Below are positions 33,601-44,439 of a DNA stretch of 64,000 bases, piece after piece (within the stretch, counting starts at the first letter, position 1; each line of letters opens with the position of its first letter). The position numbers and the translations under genes were made by a program. The notes beneath the pieces are model-generated. The model saw only the letters and a list, made by a program, of their open reading frames with translations. It did no database searches and was not told the origin of the DNA. The stretch comes from Microplitis mediator. Its lineage: Eukaryota; Arthropoda; Insecta; Hymenoptera; Braconidae. The stretch covers positions 4,278,001 through 4,342,000 of the forward strand of contig NC_079970.1 of assembly GCF_029852145.1 (NCBI RefSeq), given 5' to 3'.

Positions 33601-34295
33601 ATTAATGATTGAGAGGTTGTAGGATCAAAATAACAACTCAAGATTGTTTATTATTTCGCGACATTTCGTGTCTTTATTGACACTTCTTCAGGCGTTCTAC
33701 AGAGAAATACAAACATATATGATTATATATGGACTCATATATAATTATATATAATTATACAAAATCATTTTTTATCGGGATCTTATCGGGAAGTGTTAAA
33801 TATATTGATTTTAATACTAAAATCACCTCAACTAAGTTCCCGCCAATTAAGCATTCCAACATCTCACTCTCCTATCACGTAAATTTAAGTTAATTTTAAT
33901 TTAAATATTTAAGTGACTTTTTTAAACTACCTATTATCATATGGATTTAATAAATCCATTAAATCTTACACAGTAATCAGAAATCATTTAATTCTTAATA
34001 TAACATAGCATAATATGTGCTCTCGATGTAGTCAAATCTTATATTAATTACTTGTCGTATTTCATTTGTATAAAAATTACAGTAAGTTACAGTTCGATGG
34101 TAAATTCTATACAGCATTTTAGAATGGGCTTATAAAATTACAAGACAACAGTAGTTGATGATAATGTTGTAAAATAATAAAAAAATATAATAAAAACCCA
34201 AACCCTGAAGAAGTTTCGATGAAGACACGAAACGTCGCGAAATAATAACCAATCTTGTGTTGTTAATTTGATCCTACAACCTTTCAATCAATAAT
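33601..34295. mobile_element. Inverted-repeat element with hammerhead-like termini, 695 bp
   Basis: Left end ATTAATGATTGAGAGGTTG and right end CAACCTTTCAATCAATAAT are inverted; the arms stay alike for about 90 bp, through TTATTTCGCGAC, TTTCGTGTCTT and ACTTCTTCAGG. The right arm (plus strand) reads CTGAAGA at 34205-34211 and GAAAC at 34229-34233, spaced as in a hammerhead core. No coding frame. Confidence 0.7.
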
Positions 34296-34339
34296 ATAAT
34301 ATTTATCTAAGGATCTTACTCTACATAATGTATTATTAA

Positions 34340-34372
<33 letters not shown>

Positions 34373-35058
34373 GTAATTAAACAATTGGTTAGCTCGCTGG
34401 CGAGCGACAATTATTAAATATTAATTATTAAGAAATAATTATCATAATTAATTGAAAGGTTAACAGTAAAACATTTAAATTATCAATTAATTGATAATTA
34501 AATTTATTATAAATAAATGTGGTAATGAAATATTTATTAATATTATCAATGTATAAAATTAATTATATAATATATGAATATATAATTAAATTGTTTGTGT
34601 TTTACATGCAGTAATTTACGTGTCCATGACCGAATAAATACCTTTGTTTTTTTTTTAATTAATTTAATTTAATATTTAAATTAAAGAATTGATCAATTTT
34701 TTTTGTAGGATCAACAAAAATTTTGCGTCATGTAAAATAAAAAAAAGTTAGAAGGGTCGGTACTGATGTTGATGTAGAAAGTATGTAGTGTTTGATATGT
34801 GTACATGGAGAAGCATAATTGCAAGTAAATAATTAAATATGCTAAAAGGTATCTAAGATATCGCTTGGGTTGATATGCAAATTAGATCCAAAATATCTGC
34901 CGTGTAGTGAGGGAGATGTTTACCGGCGAATAGAGATAATATTTATGAGTTACTCAGCCGTTATTAATTTAATAAAGTTACTTCAGCTCATTCAATTTTC
35001 ATTATTAAATCATCGGCTAGGACAGAAATTAATTATATTTTGATGTAATTTAATTATA
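34296..35058. other. AT-rich intergenic DNA, no gene
   Basis: ATT microsatellite at about 34338-34371, then unremarkable AT-rich sequence. Nothing supported. Confidence 0.6.
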
Positions 35059-35171
35059 CCCTGAGAAAATTAAATAGGAATTACTATCTAGTTATGGTAA
35101 AATTTTTTACCATCAATCCGATAGTAGTGAATACTATCAGATGATTGTATAAATCATCTAGATTGTATGTA

Positions 35172-35376
35172 CCTGAAAATCGGAACGTTTTTCGTGAAAC
35201 GCAAATAAAAAACAAAGTGAAGAGCAAAAAATGTATTCAATCTAGATTTCTGAAATGTTTCGCATAGACGTGAGTCTGTCAGCTGAAAATTGCTGCCACC
35301 CCCAATTATTCCTTAAGCTGTCAAATTACAGAAGTTTTTTCATTTTCGTTGCACGAAAAACGTTCCGATCTTCAGG
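35172..35376. mobile_element. MITE of the CCTGAAGATCGG family, copy 3
   Basis: Starts CCTGAAAATCGGAACG, ends CGTTCCGATCTTCAGG, with the shared CCACCCCCAATTA middle. TAGATTGTA stands just outside both ends. The opposite arm of the surrounding palindrome has the site once and unbroken, so the insertion and its 8-9-bp duplication can be read directly. Confidence 0.85.
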
Positions 35377-35516
35377 TACGTTAGATTGTAACAATCACCA
35401 TATCGACGTTCTAATTAGCAAATTGTCTAACTACATTTTAAAAAATCCTCCATTTATGCGAAAAAAAGTAATTAAAAATTTTTTATTTCATGTAAAAACC
35501 AATTCCGTATCTAGTA

Positions 35517-35660
35517 TAGGGTAAGAGCACCAGAACCCAGCCCCGAACCAGTAACCAGCCACCTCATGTTAAATTATATCTATATATATTTTGAGCCAAT
35601 GTTAAAGTATATGACCGGCTGGCTACTACTTAGGGGCTGGGTACTGGTGCTCTTACCCTA
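35517..35660. mobile_element. MITE with TAGGGTAAGAGCACC ends, 144 bp
   Basis: TAGGGTAAGAGCACCAGAAC at left is mirrored by TACTGGTGCTCTTACCCTA at right, and AACCAGCC by GGCTGG inside. TA flanks both ends. It occupies the centre of the foldback at 35059-35899. Confidence 0.8.
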
Positions 35661-36012
35661 TATATAATATTTTAGTCTAGGTTATTCAAATAATATTTTT
35701 TCGTACTATTACTATCTAACAATTGCACAGAATTACCTACTAAAAAATATTAAGTTCGACAATTAGAACGTCGATATGGTGAATGTTACAATCTAGATGA
35801 TTTATACAATCATCTAGATAGTATTCACTACTATCGGATTGATGGTAAAAAATTTTACCATAACTAGATAGTAATACCTATTATTTAATTTTCTCAGTGT
35901 AGTTATGGCGACAATAATACGACGTGGATTAGAATTATGCTTTTTTTTTACTTGTGTCAGCTTAATAGAGTTGAGTTGTTAAGCTTATTAGTTTCTGAAA
36001 TTTATGATTTAG

Positions 36013-37805
36013 TTATTGTATTTTTTTGACGTTCAAAAATACACCGCCGTCAGCTACTGAAAATAAAGATTTCGGACTCAGTCGCATGGGTATTGGAGTT
36101 TTTTTACATGGAGTAAATTCATATTTTGGTAGTAATTTTAGCAGACCCAGTTTTACTTGAAGCAATCCAATGCGCATGCCTAGAATCAAATTAGTTATTT
36201 TTTTTGAACAGCACAAAATATTTTATGACATAAATTACCTATGCAATTATGTGGACCTTCTCCAAAAGGTAAGTAAGTACATGGTTTAATTGTTTTTTTA
36301 TTGGTCTCTGAAAAGCGCTCAGGATCGTATTTTTCAGGATTAGGGAAGTACTCAGGATCGTACTGCAAACCACTCACGGGTATCATGATTGGTGTCCCCT
36401 TTTCTAGAACGAGATTGGAATCGGGAATTTTGTAGTTGTCGTTGGCTACGCGATCTAATACGGGTAGAGTAGGATACTTCCGCAGTGTTTCGGAGATAAC
36501 CATATCCAGATAAGGCAAGCTTGTCGCCTAAAATTATTTGCACACATTTTGATAACCATTCGATGACTGATAAAATAAAAATCACATACCAAATCATAAG
36601 TGACTTTTCCATCTGTCTCTTCAAGTCCCTTCATGATTTCAGCGCGCAATCGATCCTGAATTTCTGGCTGTAGTGCGATTTCATACAACGTGAAGCTCAA
36701 TGCTGATGAAGAAGTTTCGAAACCAGCGTTGAAAAATACGACAGCTTGAGCTAACAAATTATCGCCATCAAAATCTTTGGCAGAAAAATTATAATCAATG
36801 TTAATTAACGCACTGTCTTAGGTAAATGATCATTTCAATTTTAATTTATCGGAAAATAACCAAATTTATTATTGAATACTTCAGTTTTGTTGTTTCGCAA
36901 TTCGATCAACAAATCAATCAAATCCCCTCTCTTGACACCCAAGCGCTCTCTTTCTTTGATAACTTCCCACAATGTGGTGCGCAGAAATTTAGCACTGTCA
37001 TCTGGTACGAGCTTGAGCCCCAGAGATGTAACTAATTGTGGTGCAAAAAATAGCGATGTGATTTCAAAATTACGCCATAATCCAGGCTGAAACATTTTTC
37101 GTCCTTTTTCTCGGAATTCCGACTTCGAATCATGGAGACAATTTGCTCGAATACCAAATGCCGTTGATGCAATCAACTCCGTAGTTAATCTTGCACATAA
37201 TTCTTTCAATTCCAACTGGTTTCCACTGCCTATAACATTTCAAATTATCAAAACTTAAAAAAGTATACACCTTATAAGTAATTACCTTCTAACTCGAGTG
37301 ACTCCATGAGCGTAATCAAATCGTCACCAACAGCATCCATCAATTCAAACATCTTCTTCAGTCTTCCCGAAGTATAAATCGGCGTAAGTTTAGATCTCAC
37401 AAGTTTCCACAGAGGATTTTTAATCATAAATAAATTAGCGTCACCAAGACGGTCATGAGGACTTGCGCTAACGAATCTGTTGTTAAAGTAATTGAAATCT
37501 TTTACGAGTATTTTCTTAATCAGTAAAGGATCGCGTACTAACAGAAACGGTCTGTCAAAAACATAAAAACCCATGTACGGTAAACCAACGCTCCAGTTAT
37601 ACATGTCCTTTAACCAGTCACCACCACTTTTTTTAGCCGACAAACAGTCGCCGAAATTTCCAATAAACGCAGTGGGTTCTATTTCGGCCACTCCACGTTT
37701 CTTCCAGTACTTAAATTTTCGTGTCATAAATAAATATGCAAACACTATAAATCCAAATACTAAAATAAAAATGTCCAGAACCCAGTATTTTGTGATCACT
37801 GCCAT
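36013..37805 (-). CDS. Cytochrome P450, CYP6-type (CYP3 clan), proximal copy
   Basis: Five exons on the minus strand, read downwards: 37805-37286, 37229-36861, 36774-36590, 36527-36239 and 36179-36013, all GT/AG, giving 509 residues, the normal length for a microsomal P450. It should be an ER-anchored haem mono-oxygenase acting on lipophilic substrates such as plant or pesticide compounds; the substrate cannot be told. Visible parts are an N-terminal membrane anchor (about 9-27), C-helix W133xxxR137, I-helix AGFETS (313-318), K-helix ExxR (E371-R374), PERF (427-430) and haem loop FGEGPHNCIG (446-455) with Cys453. The Arg usual two residues before the haem Cys is His451. The start is fixed by the anchor and by agreement with its neighbour. 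The frame is intact throughout. The two genes are direct tandem duplicates about 1.7 kb apart. Confidence 0.95.
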
Positions 37806-37914
37806 TTTTCACAATATAATTGTTATAATTAACTCCAAAAATGAACGATTAATTCAAAAATTCTAATAGAATATTTTTAATATAAACTTAAATATTTAAT
37901 ACTCGATTATATAT

Positions 37915-38450
37915 AGCACTTTAATTAATTATTTATTTGGGAATAACTCATTATCTATCTAATTATTTTTAATTAAACATATAACAGTATCGTACAAATA
38001 TTTGACTTTTTAACTGGAGCAAAATGGGTACTCGTGACGTCATAAAAAATTTTACGAGTAGCGGTAAAATTAGTATATTACACACCTAGGGCAGTAAAGT
38101 AAGAAATGTCTTAGATTACATGTAATTGCATTGGCCGAGCCCGCAAACATGTGATCTGAGGTTCTCTTGTTTACTGCTCTAGGTGTGTAATATACTATTT
38201 CTTCTCGGCGGAGGCGAATAACGGCATCGTTTCGTGCAGCGGGTCGAAAGTTGACGGTTTCCGCTTGGAGGGGAAGAAAAAATTGATTGATCTTACATCA
38301 ATTAAATTTTACCACTATTCGTAAAGAATTTTATGACGTCACGTATATCGGTTTTGCACCCGTTATAATGTCAAATATTTGTACGACACTGTTATGTGTC
38401 TGGTTAAAAGTAATTATTTTTTCCCAAATAAATAATTAATTAAAGTGCTT
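37915..38450. mobile_element. Foldback element about 110 bp upstream of the proximal P450, with two TGACGTCA sites
   Basis: AGCACTTTAATTAATTATTT at left is mirrored at right down to TTAATTAAAGTGCT, and CAAATATTTGAC by GTCAAATATTTG. An inner pair around 38083-38200 (CACACCTAGGGCAGTAAA, mirrored with minor changes) closes the hairpin. A perfect TGACGTCA lies in each arm, at 38035-38042 and 38334-38341. The distal P450 has no such element upstream. Confidence 0.75.
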
Positions 38451-39465
38451 AAAAATTATATGAAAAAACCGAAAAATTCTAAATAAAAAAATACATCGAG
38501 CCTACTTTTTTTTTTTATATTCTTGTATTTTTTTATAATAATTTATTAAATATAAATACGAGTAGCACCATGGTGGCATGATTTATTCTATGAAAATTGG
38601 TTTTATTGTTCATTTGATTTTTTTAGAATTTTCAAATATAATTTTCTATTTTTTAAATAGCTATTTCATTTATTTTTGATAACAAAAATTTAGTACAGTT
38701 GCCCAGCCATAATGCAGCGCCACAAACACGGGATTTATAGTGGGAGAAATCTATTTGGATTGACGTTAAAATTATATTTTTTATCGGTGACTGACTCTAA
38801 CTTCCTAGACATTAAATTCCCTAATAAAAATTCCCACCAATAAAGTTACCGTCTAATAAAATGTCATAAAAAAGAAGAAAACTAAATTATGTTTAAAATA
38901 TTCAGTTTATTAATGCGGGAAATTTTTGTCTGCGAAATTTCAACGATGGGAAAATTGATTGAGCTGTCGGAGGTGAAAAAACGGTTTCAATAACACAGTG
39001 AACAATGTAAATGTTTATTGATATCCAATAAATATATTGTCACTTCGTGGCTGAGACAACTAAAGTCCCACTCGTCAAAAATCTTTTTGTTTATCCAACA
39101 CTAGACATTTTATTATTTACATAATTATTTAAATAACCGACAAGTATTTTATTGCCACAAAAAATCTGATGTTGACGTATAAAAAATTGTTTACTATCCG
39201 TATGTTGACGGAAAATTTTGTTGTAGCGTTTATGATAAGAGATTTTTTATTTGCCATGTTTATGTCTTGCAAATTACATCAATTACTCAAGACAGTGACT
39301 GTGCAAATGATTAATTTACTTTACTGTATTCAAATCTTGAGGATGAATCATTAGACTTGCGTGTGATTAATAGTATTAGAATAAATTAAAGTAATAACTG
39401 AATGACGGGGATAAGAGTGATATTTTTTTCAGTTAGGGTCAGTTGAATAGTTTTGAATAATAAAT
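38451..39465. other. Spacer between the two P450 genes
   Basis: AT-rich sequence with no exon, P450 fragment or repeat that has a sister copy in this window. It probably holds distal regulatory DNA of the proximal gene and the 3' end of the distal gene. Confidence 0.5.
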
Positions 39466-39471
39466 TTTATT
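39466..39471 (-). terminator. Probable polyadenylation signal AATAAA of the distal P450
   Basis: AATAAA on the minus strand, 27 bases after the stop codon. The short 3' UTR is usual for insect P450 genes. The other copy lacks an exact AATAAA at this spacing; its downstream sequence is not part of the duplication. Confidence 0.5.
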
Positions 39472-39497
39472 AATTTTAAGAAGTGACAATTGAGATA

Positions 39498-41285
39498 TCA
39501 AATTTTATTAACTTTTAAAAATACACCGCCTTGAGATACTGTAAATAAAGATTTTGGATTCAGTTGCATGGGTATTGAAGTTTTTTCACATGGAGTAAAT
39601 TCATATTTCGGTAGTAATTTTAGCAGACCGAGTTTTACTTGGAGTAATCCAATGCGCATGCCTAGAATCAAATTAATAATTATTTTTGATGAGCACAAAA
39701 TATTTCATGACATAAATTACCTATGCAATTATGTGGACCTTCTCCAAAAGGTAAGTAAGTACTTGGTTTAATTGTTTGTTTATTGGTCTCTGAAAAGCGC
39801 TCGGGATCGTATTTTTCAGGATTAGGAAAGTACTCAGGATCATACTGCAAACCACTCACGGGTATCATGACTGGTGTCCCCTTTTCTATAACGAGATTTG
39901 AATTGGGAATTTTGTAGTTGTCGTTGGCCACGCGATCTAATACGGGTAGAGTAGGATACTTCCGCAGTGTTTCGGAGATAACCATATCCAGATAAGGCAA
40001 GCTTGTCGCCTAAAATTATTTGCACACATTTTGATAACCATTCGATGACTGATAAAATAAAAATCACATACCAAATCATAAGTGACTTTTCCATCTGTCT
40101 CTTCAAGTCCCTTCATGATTTCGGCGCGCAATCGATCCTGAATTTCTGGCTGCAGTGCGATTTCATACAACGTGAAGCTCAATGCTGATGAAGAAGTTTC
40201 GAAACCAGCGTTGAAAAATACGATAGCTTGAGCCAACAAATTATCGCCATCAAAATCTTTAGCAGAAAAATTATAATCAATGTTAATTAACACCGTCAAA
40301 GGCAAATAATCATTTCAATTTTAATTTATCGGAAAATTACCAAATTCATTATTGAATACTTCAGTTTTGTTGTTCCGCAATTCGATCAACAAATCAATCA
40401 AATCCCCTCTCTTAACACCCAGTCGCTCTCTTTCATTGATAACATCCCACAACGTGGTGCGCAAAAATTTAGCGCTCTCATCTACAACGAATTTGAGCCC
40501 AAAAGGTGTCGCTAATTGTGGTGCAAAAAATAGTGACGTGATTTCAAAATTACGCCACAGTGAAGGCTCAAATATTTTCCGCCCTTTTTCTCGAAATTCT
40601 GCTTCCGGATTATTAAGACAATTTGCTCTAACACCAAACGCTGTTGTTGCAATCATGTCTGTCGTAAATCTTGCACATAATTCTTTCAGTTCCAACTTTT
40701 TTCCACTGCCTATAACATTTCAAATTAGTCAAACCTGAAAAAGTATGTAATTTATAAGTAATTACCTTCCAATTCGAGTGACTCCATGAGCGTAATCAAA
40801 TCGTCACCAACAGCATCCATCAATTCAAACATTTTCTTCAGTCTTCCCGAAGTATAAATCGGCGTAAGTTTAGATCTCACAAGTTTCCACTGTGGATTTT
40901 TAATCAAAAATAAATTTGCGTCACCGATACGGTCATGAGGACTTGCACTAACGAATCTGTTGTTAAAGTAATTGAAATCTTTTACGAGTATTTTCTTAAT
41001 CAGTGAAGGATCGCGTACTAACAGAAACGGTCTGTCAAAAACATAAAAACCCATGTACGGTAAACCAACGCTCCAGTTATACATGCCCTTTAACCATTCA
41101 CCAGCACTTTTTTTAGCCGTCAAACAGTCGCCGAAATTTCCAATAAACGCAGTGGGTTCTATTTCGACCACTCCACGTTTTTTCCAGTACTTGAATTTTC
41201 GTGTCATATATAAATATGCAACCAATATAAATCCAAATACTAAAATCAAACTGTCCAGAACCCAGTATTTTGTGATCACTGCCAT
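39498..41285 (-). CDS. Cytochrome P450, CYP6-type (CYP3 clan), distal copy
   Basis: Tandem paralogue of the gene at 36013-37805 with the same five-exon structure: 41285-40766, 40709-40341, 40256-40072, 40009-39721 and 39661-39498, giving 508 residues. All P450 landmarks are present (membrane anchor, WKLVR, AGFETS, ETLR, DPERF, PFGEGPHNCIG), again with His in place of the haem-loop Arg. Exon 1 differs from the other copy at about 13 of 173 residues, exon 2 at about 20 of 120, and exon 3 at one residue. The strong divergence in exon 2, which covers substrate-recognition regions 2 and 3 in CYP6 enzymes, suggests different substrate use. Similarity between the copies continues about 70 bp upstream of the ATG and ends close to the stop codon, which marks the duplicated unit. 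Both copies look functional. Confidence 0.95.
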
Positions 41286-41507
41286 TTTTCACAGTATAAT
41301 TATTGTAATTAACAACAAAAATAAACAATTAATTCAAAAATCTCAATAGAATACTAATAATTCCGATTTTAATCGTTTATACTCAATGAGTTTTCTCTAA
41401 CGTTTTTCTCCATTGACTGAAACTATTGTGAAAGAGATCAATTGCTATCAGTGTTCAATAGTACTAAGTATATTTATCTTTTAGATGCAGAGTGTAACTG
41501 GCGTCTT

Positions 41508-41515
41508 CTTATATA
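41508..41515 (-). promoter_or_regulatory. Possible TATA box of the distal P450
   Basis: TATATAAG on the minus strand about 225 bases upstream of the ATG, in a locally less AT-rich setting. It would place transcription start near 41485. TA-rich DNA gives such words by chance, so this is only a candidate. Confidence 0.35.
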
Positions 41516-41879
41516 CTCTTTTTTCCGATGAGTTTATCGCGTGTAAGGAAAAAAATAATTAAGTAAACAGCAATTATTAAATCATTTTTAATTTATCTAA
41601 ATACTGATACGCAATATCATTGCAAGGTCAGTCTCATTATATCTACGATTCAATATTCTGTATGCACGTGCGATATTATCAATTAAATTAATTAATAATT
41701 GGTACTTTTCTCAGATTAATTAATAAAAAATAATCAAAAGAGCGCGTATTTTTATCATTATTTTCAAGGTCAGCAATTTCGATTACCCAATTCAGTTGCC
41801 CCAATTTTTTCAGCTCGTGTTCTAGTTAATCTCGTTATTTTTTAATTTCTCTCAATGATTTTTCAGTTTCGTTATCTTG

Positions 41880-42700
41880 CCCTGATAGCAAAAATCTCTT
41901 GTCAGAGAGATTATGTCGGACACTTGCAGTTAGTTGCATTCAAATCGTGGCAATAGATGACACCAATTTACCATCAACTTGGCTATTAGGGAAGGAATCT
42001 TCCCTGATAGCCACACTTTTGCTTAGCAACCCTGATAGCCAAGTTGGAGAGAAACTGACGTGAAACTACAGCCGCAACTGGACACCACGTTGCCCGCAGA
42101 AGTTGATACTTCCAAAGTTGATCGACACTTTCTGAGAAAGTTGGTGGCAAAAGTTAGAAATTCAATAAGTTGACGGTAAATTGCCTCTTATTTTCTCAAT
42201 AAACCTGCATTCCAGTTGCGGCTCCATACTGACGTCAACTTTCTCAGAAAGTGGTGGTAACTTGTAGCCAAAAGTTGCAAATGGTAAAGTTGTCGACAGC
42301 TTGTCGTCAAGTTGGTCGCAAACTAATGAATACCAACTTTTGTACGAGAAACCCTGGTTATCAGGGAAGTTCTGCAGTGAAACGTTTTTGGCTAACTTAA
42401 CGATAATTTTCTATCAAGCCTCGGCTGGATAATACTTGCGTGCAAGTTGATGCAAATCTACTATCGTCACCTGAATGTAATTTGACAGAAGAACATGCTG
42501 TCAATTTGAAGTGAAACTTTAAATCAACTTAAAGTCATTGCCTGACAGTAACACTTGTAGTCAAATTGAATTCGGTGCTGCTATTGGCACCATCCACGGA
42601 AGGAATCCGTGTCTCTAAACGGCAATAGTTAGAAATACGGATAAAATTTCCGTGGATGTAATAGAGATACGGATAAAATTCCCGTGGATGTAATGGAGAT
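41880..42700. repeat. Left arm of a loose inverted pair: degenerate AAGTTG repeat block
   Basis: Filled with words such as CAACTTTGG, AAGTTGGTGGCAA and CTGATAGCCA, and ends with GCTATTGGCACCATCCACGG and two to three repeats of TACGGATAAAATTTCCGTGG. A related block in reverse order lies at 49560-50420. Confidence 0.5.
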
Positions 42701-43215
42701 ACGATTATTTTTTTCTTTTTTGATTATAATTTATCTTTTTTGATTATAATCATAATTAATTCTGTTTTATTGTAAATTTTGTTTTGTTATTAATTCGAAA
42801 TAATGTTGAATTCAAAAATTTTTGATGAATTATGAAGTATATTGAGTTAATTAATTGATAAGTTCAAATAATCAATTTTTTTCTGTTATTAATTCATTAA
42901 TTATTTTATTCCTCCTATTCGGCCCACTGTAACTTCGTTTCTGTCGAGTTTAGAATAAAAATGGACATGGACAATTTCGTAGAGAATTAAATTTCCTCTA
43001 AGATAGTCGAGAGCAAAATTTAAAAAAAATTTCTTTGTGTAGTTATTTATTATATATATGTAGTTATGAGAACAACTAATTTTTATTCATCAGTATGATG
43101 AAATTATATTTGTCCTAACAAAAAAAACTTAGTTTTTCTCACGATGAAAATTCAGTGGATTTAAAAAAAAAAATTATTTTTCGTTTAAAATGTTTAGTTT
43201 TAATGGTTTATTAGG
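42701..43215. other. AT-rich sequence, nothing recognised
   Basis: No open frame of interest and no repeat with a sister copy seen between the AAGTTG block and the SINE. Confidence 0.5.
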
Positions 43216-43425
43216 TTTTTTTTTCTTTTTTTTTTTTTTTTGTAATGGGAGGTGGATTATGTATATTTTGGTCAAATTTGTCTCACATACACACTTAAAC
43301 TTGAAAGTTTAAGAGCCTTCCTACGCTTAAATAATAATTTCGCATTCGCCCTAAGAAGGATTCGAACCTAGTACCCTACGCACACAAGACCGGCAATGTA
43401 CCGCTACGCTACGCGGCCGATGAGT
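43216..43425 (-). mobile_element. tRNA-derived SINE, about 210 bp
   Basis: On the minus strand a tRNA-like head carries an A box (TAGCGTAGCGG, 43411-43401) and a perfect B box (GGTTCGAATCC, 43368-43358) at tRNA spacing. A body of about 110 bp follows, and the copy ends in a poly(A) tail (poly(T) at 43216-43241 on the plus strand). The anticodon and acceptor stems do not pair well, so it is not a working tRNA. The anticodon position reads near TGT. No target duplication was found. Confidence 0.75.
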
Positions 43426-43867
43426 AGCCATCTACCTTACTTAACTTATAAGTCAAGCCTACAAGTACTCACTTTGTTACAGCAACAAAATTAATTTAGT
43501 TACGGCAAATATTATTTTCGCTCATATATTAACCTTCAAGACTTAAAAAAATTCACGTCACGCTAAAAAAAAAAATTTTTGATTATACAACAGAAATTCA
43601 TGTCACGAAATTCCAAATCGACTGATATACACAAATTTTTATAAAATTTTTTGTCTTCTACATTTTGGGCACAGGAACTTATAACAACTTAAACTTTTCA
43701 GAGTTAGAAAAATTTTAAGTTTCAGGACTGAAAAGATTACGGTGCTAAAAAAAAACACTTTTCGAACGCAAATGTAACGATATATATGTAGATCATATCG
43801 AAAAAATGTATTATTTTAACACCGAAATTTTTTTTAAGTCCCGATTTTAGTTTGATTTAGTACCAAA

Positions 43868-44420
43868 TAATATTTGATTCAACTAGTTAGTATTTGTTGT
43901 GACTACTAAACTTTCATTGTAGCGATAACTAAAAATAAATAACAAAATAATTTTCGTAACTTCAACTATTTTTTTAAAGTTATCTGACCAATAAATAGTT
44001 ATCATAACTATTTAAATTAGTTACTCCAATTTAATAAAAATAGTTGCATACAACTATATAAAATGTTTTACTACTACAATTTAAAAATTGTTGCATTAAC
44101 AGCAAAATTTTAGTGATATACGGAGACAAATAAAAAAAAACCGTTGAATCAACTATTTGAAAATAGTTAAAGAAATATACTTATTGCTACGATTTTTTAT
44201 TAGTTAGATTGAGTTCCTAATAATAGTTGATTTAACTACTTGATTTTTGTTGTGACTACTAAACTTTTAAATTAGCAATAACTAAAAATAAATAACAAAA
44301 AAAGTTTAGTTACTTCAACTATTTTTTTAAAGTCATCTAAACAATAAATAGTTACAAAAACTATTTAAATTTATTACACCAACTAAATTAAAATAGTTGT
44401 CTCTTTTTAGTTGTAGCAAC
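43868..44420. repeat. Direct duplication of a TTGTGACTACTAAACTT unit
   Basis: TTTGTTGTGACTACTAAACT, AACTAAAAATAAATAACAAA and ACTTCAACTATTTTTTTAAA occur in the same order at about 43890-44000 and 44240-44345, about 345 bp apart. ATAGTTG words dominate. Non-coding. Confidence 0.6.
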
Positions 44421-44439
44421 TACTGAGATTTTTCTCAGT

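Larger units (their letters stand above)
35059..35899. mobile_element. Foldback element downstream of the first P450 gene, 841 bp, with two insertions
   Basis: Arms of about 110 bp: GAAAATTAAATAGGAATTAC through CCGATAGTAGTGAATACTAT at left mirror the right arm down to AATTTTCTCAGTGT. A further mirrored block (CACCATATCGACGTTCTAAT) lies inside. TA stands at both outer edges. Elements at 35172-35376 and 35517-35660 interrupt it. Confidence 0.8.

Noticed and set aside
37907..37915. TATATATAA word upstream of the proximal P450 as a TATA box
   Set aside because: It lies in very TA-rich DNA at the edge of the foldback and has no other support.
43340..43425. Functional tRNA gene
   Set aside because: Promoter boxes fit, but anticodon and acceptor stems do not pair and a body plus A tail follows, so it is a SINE.
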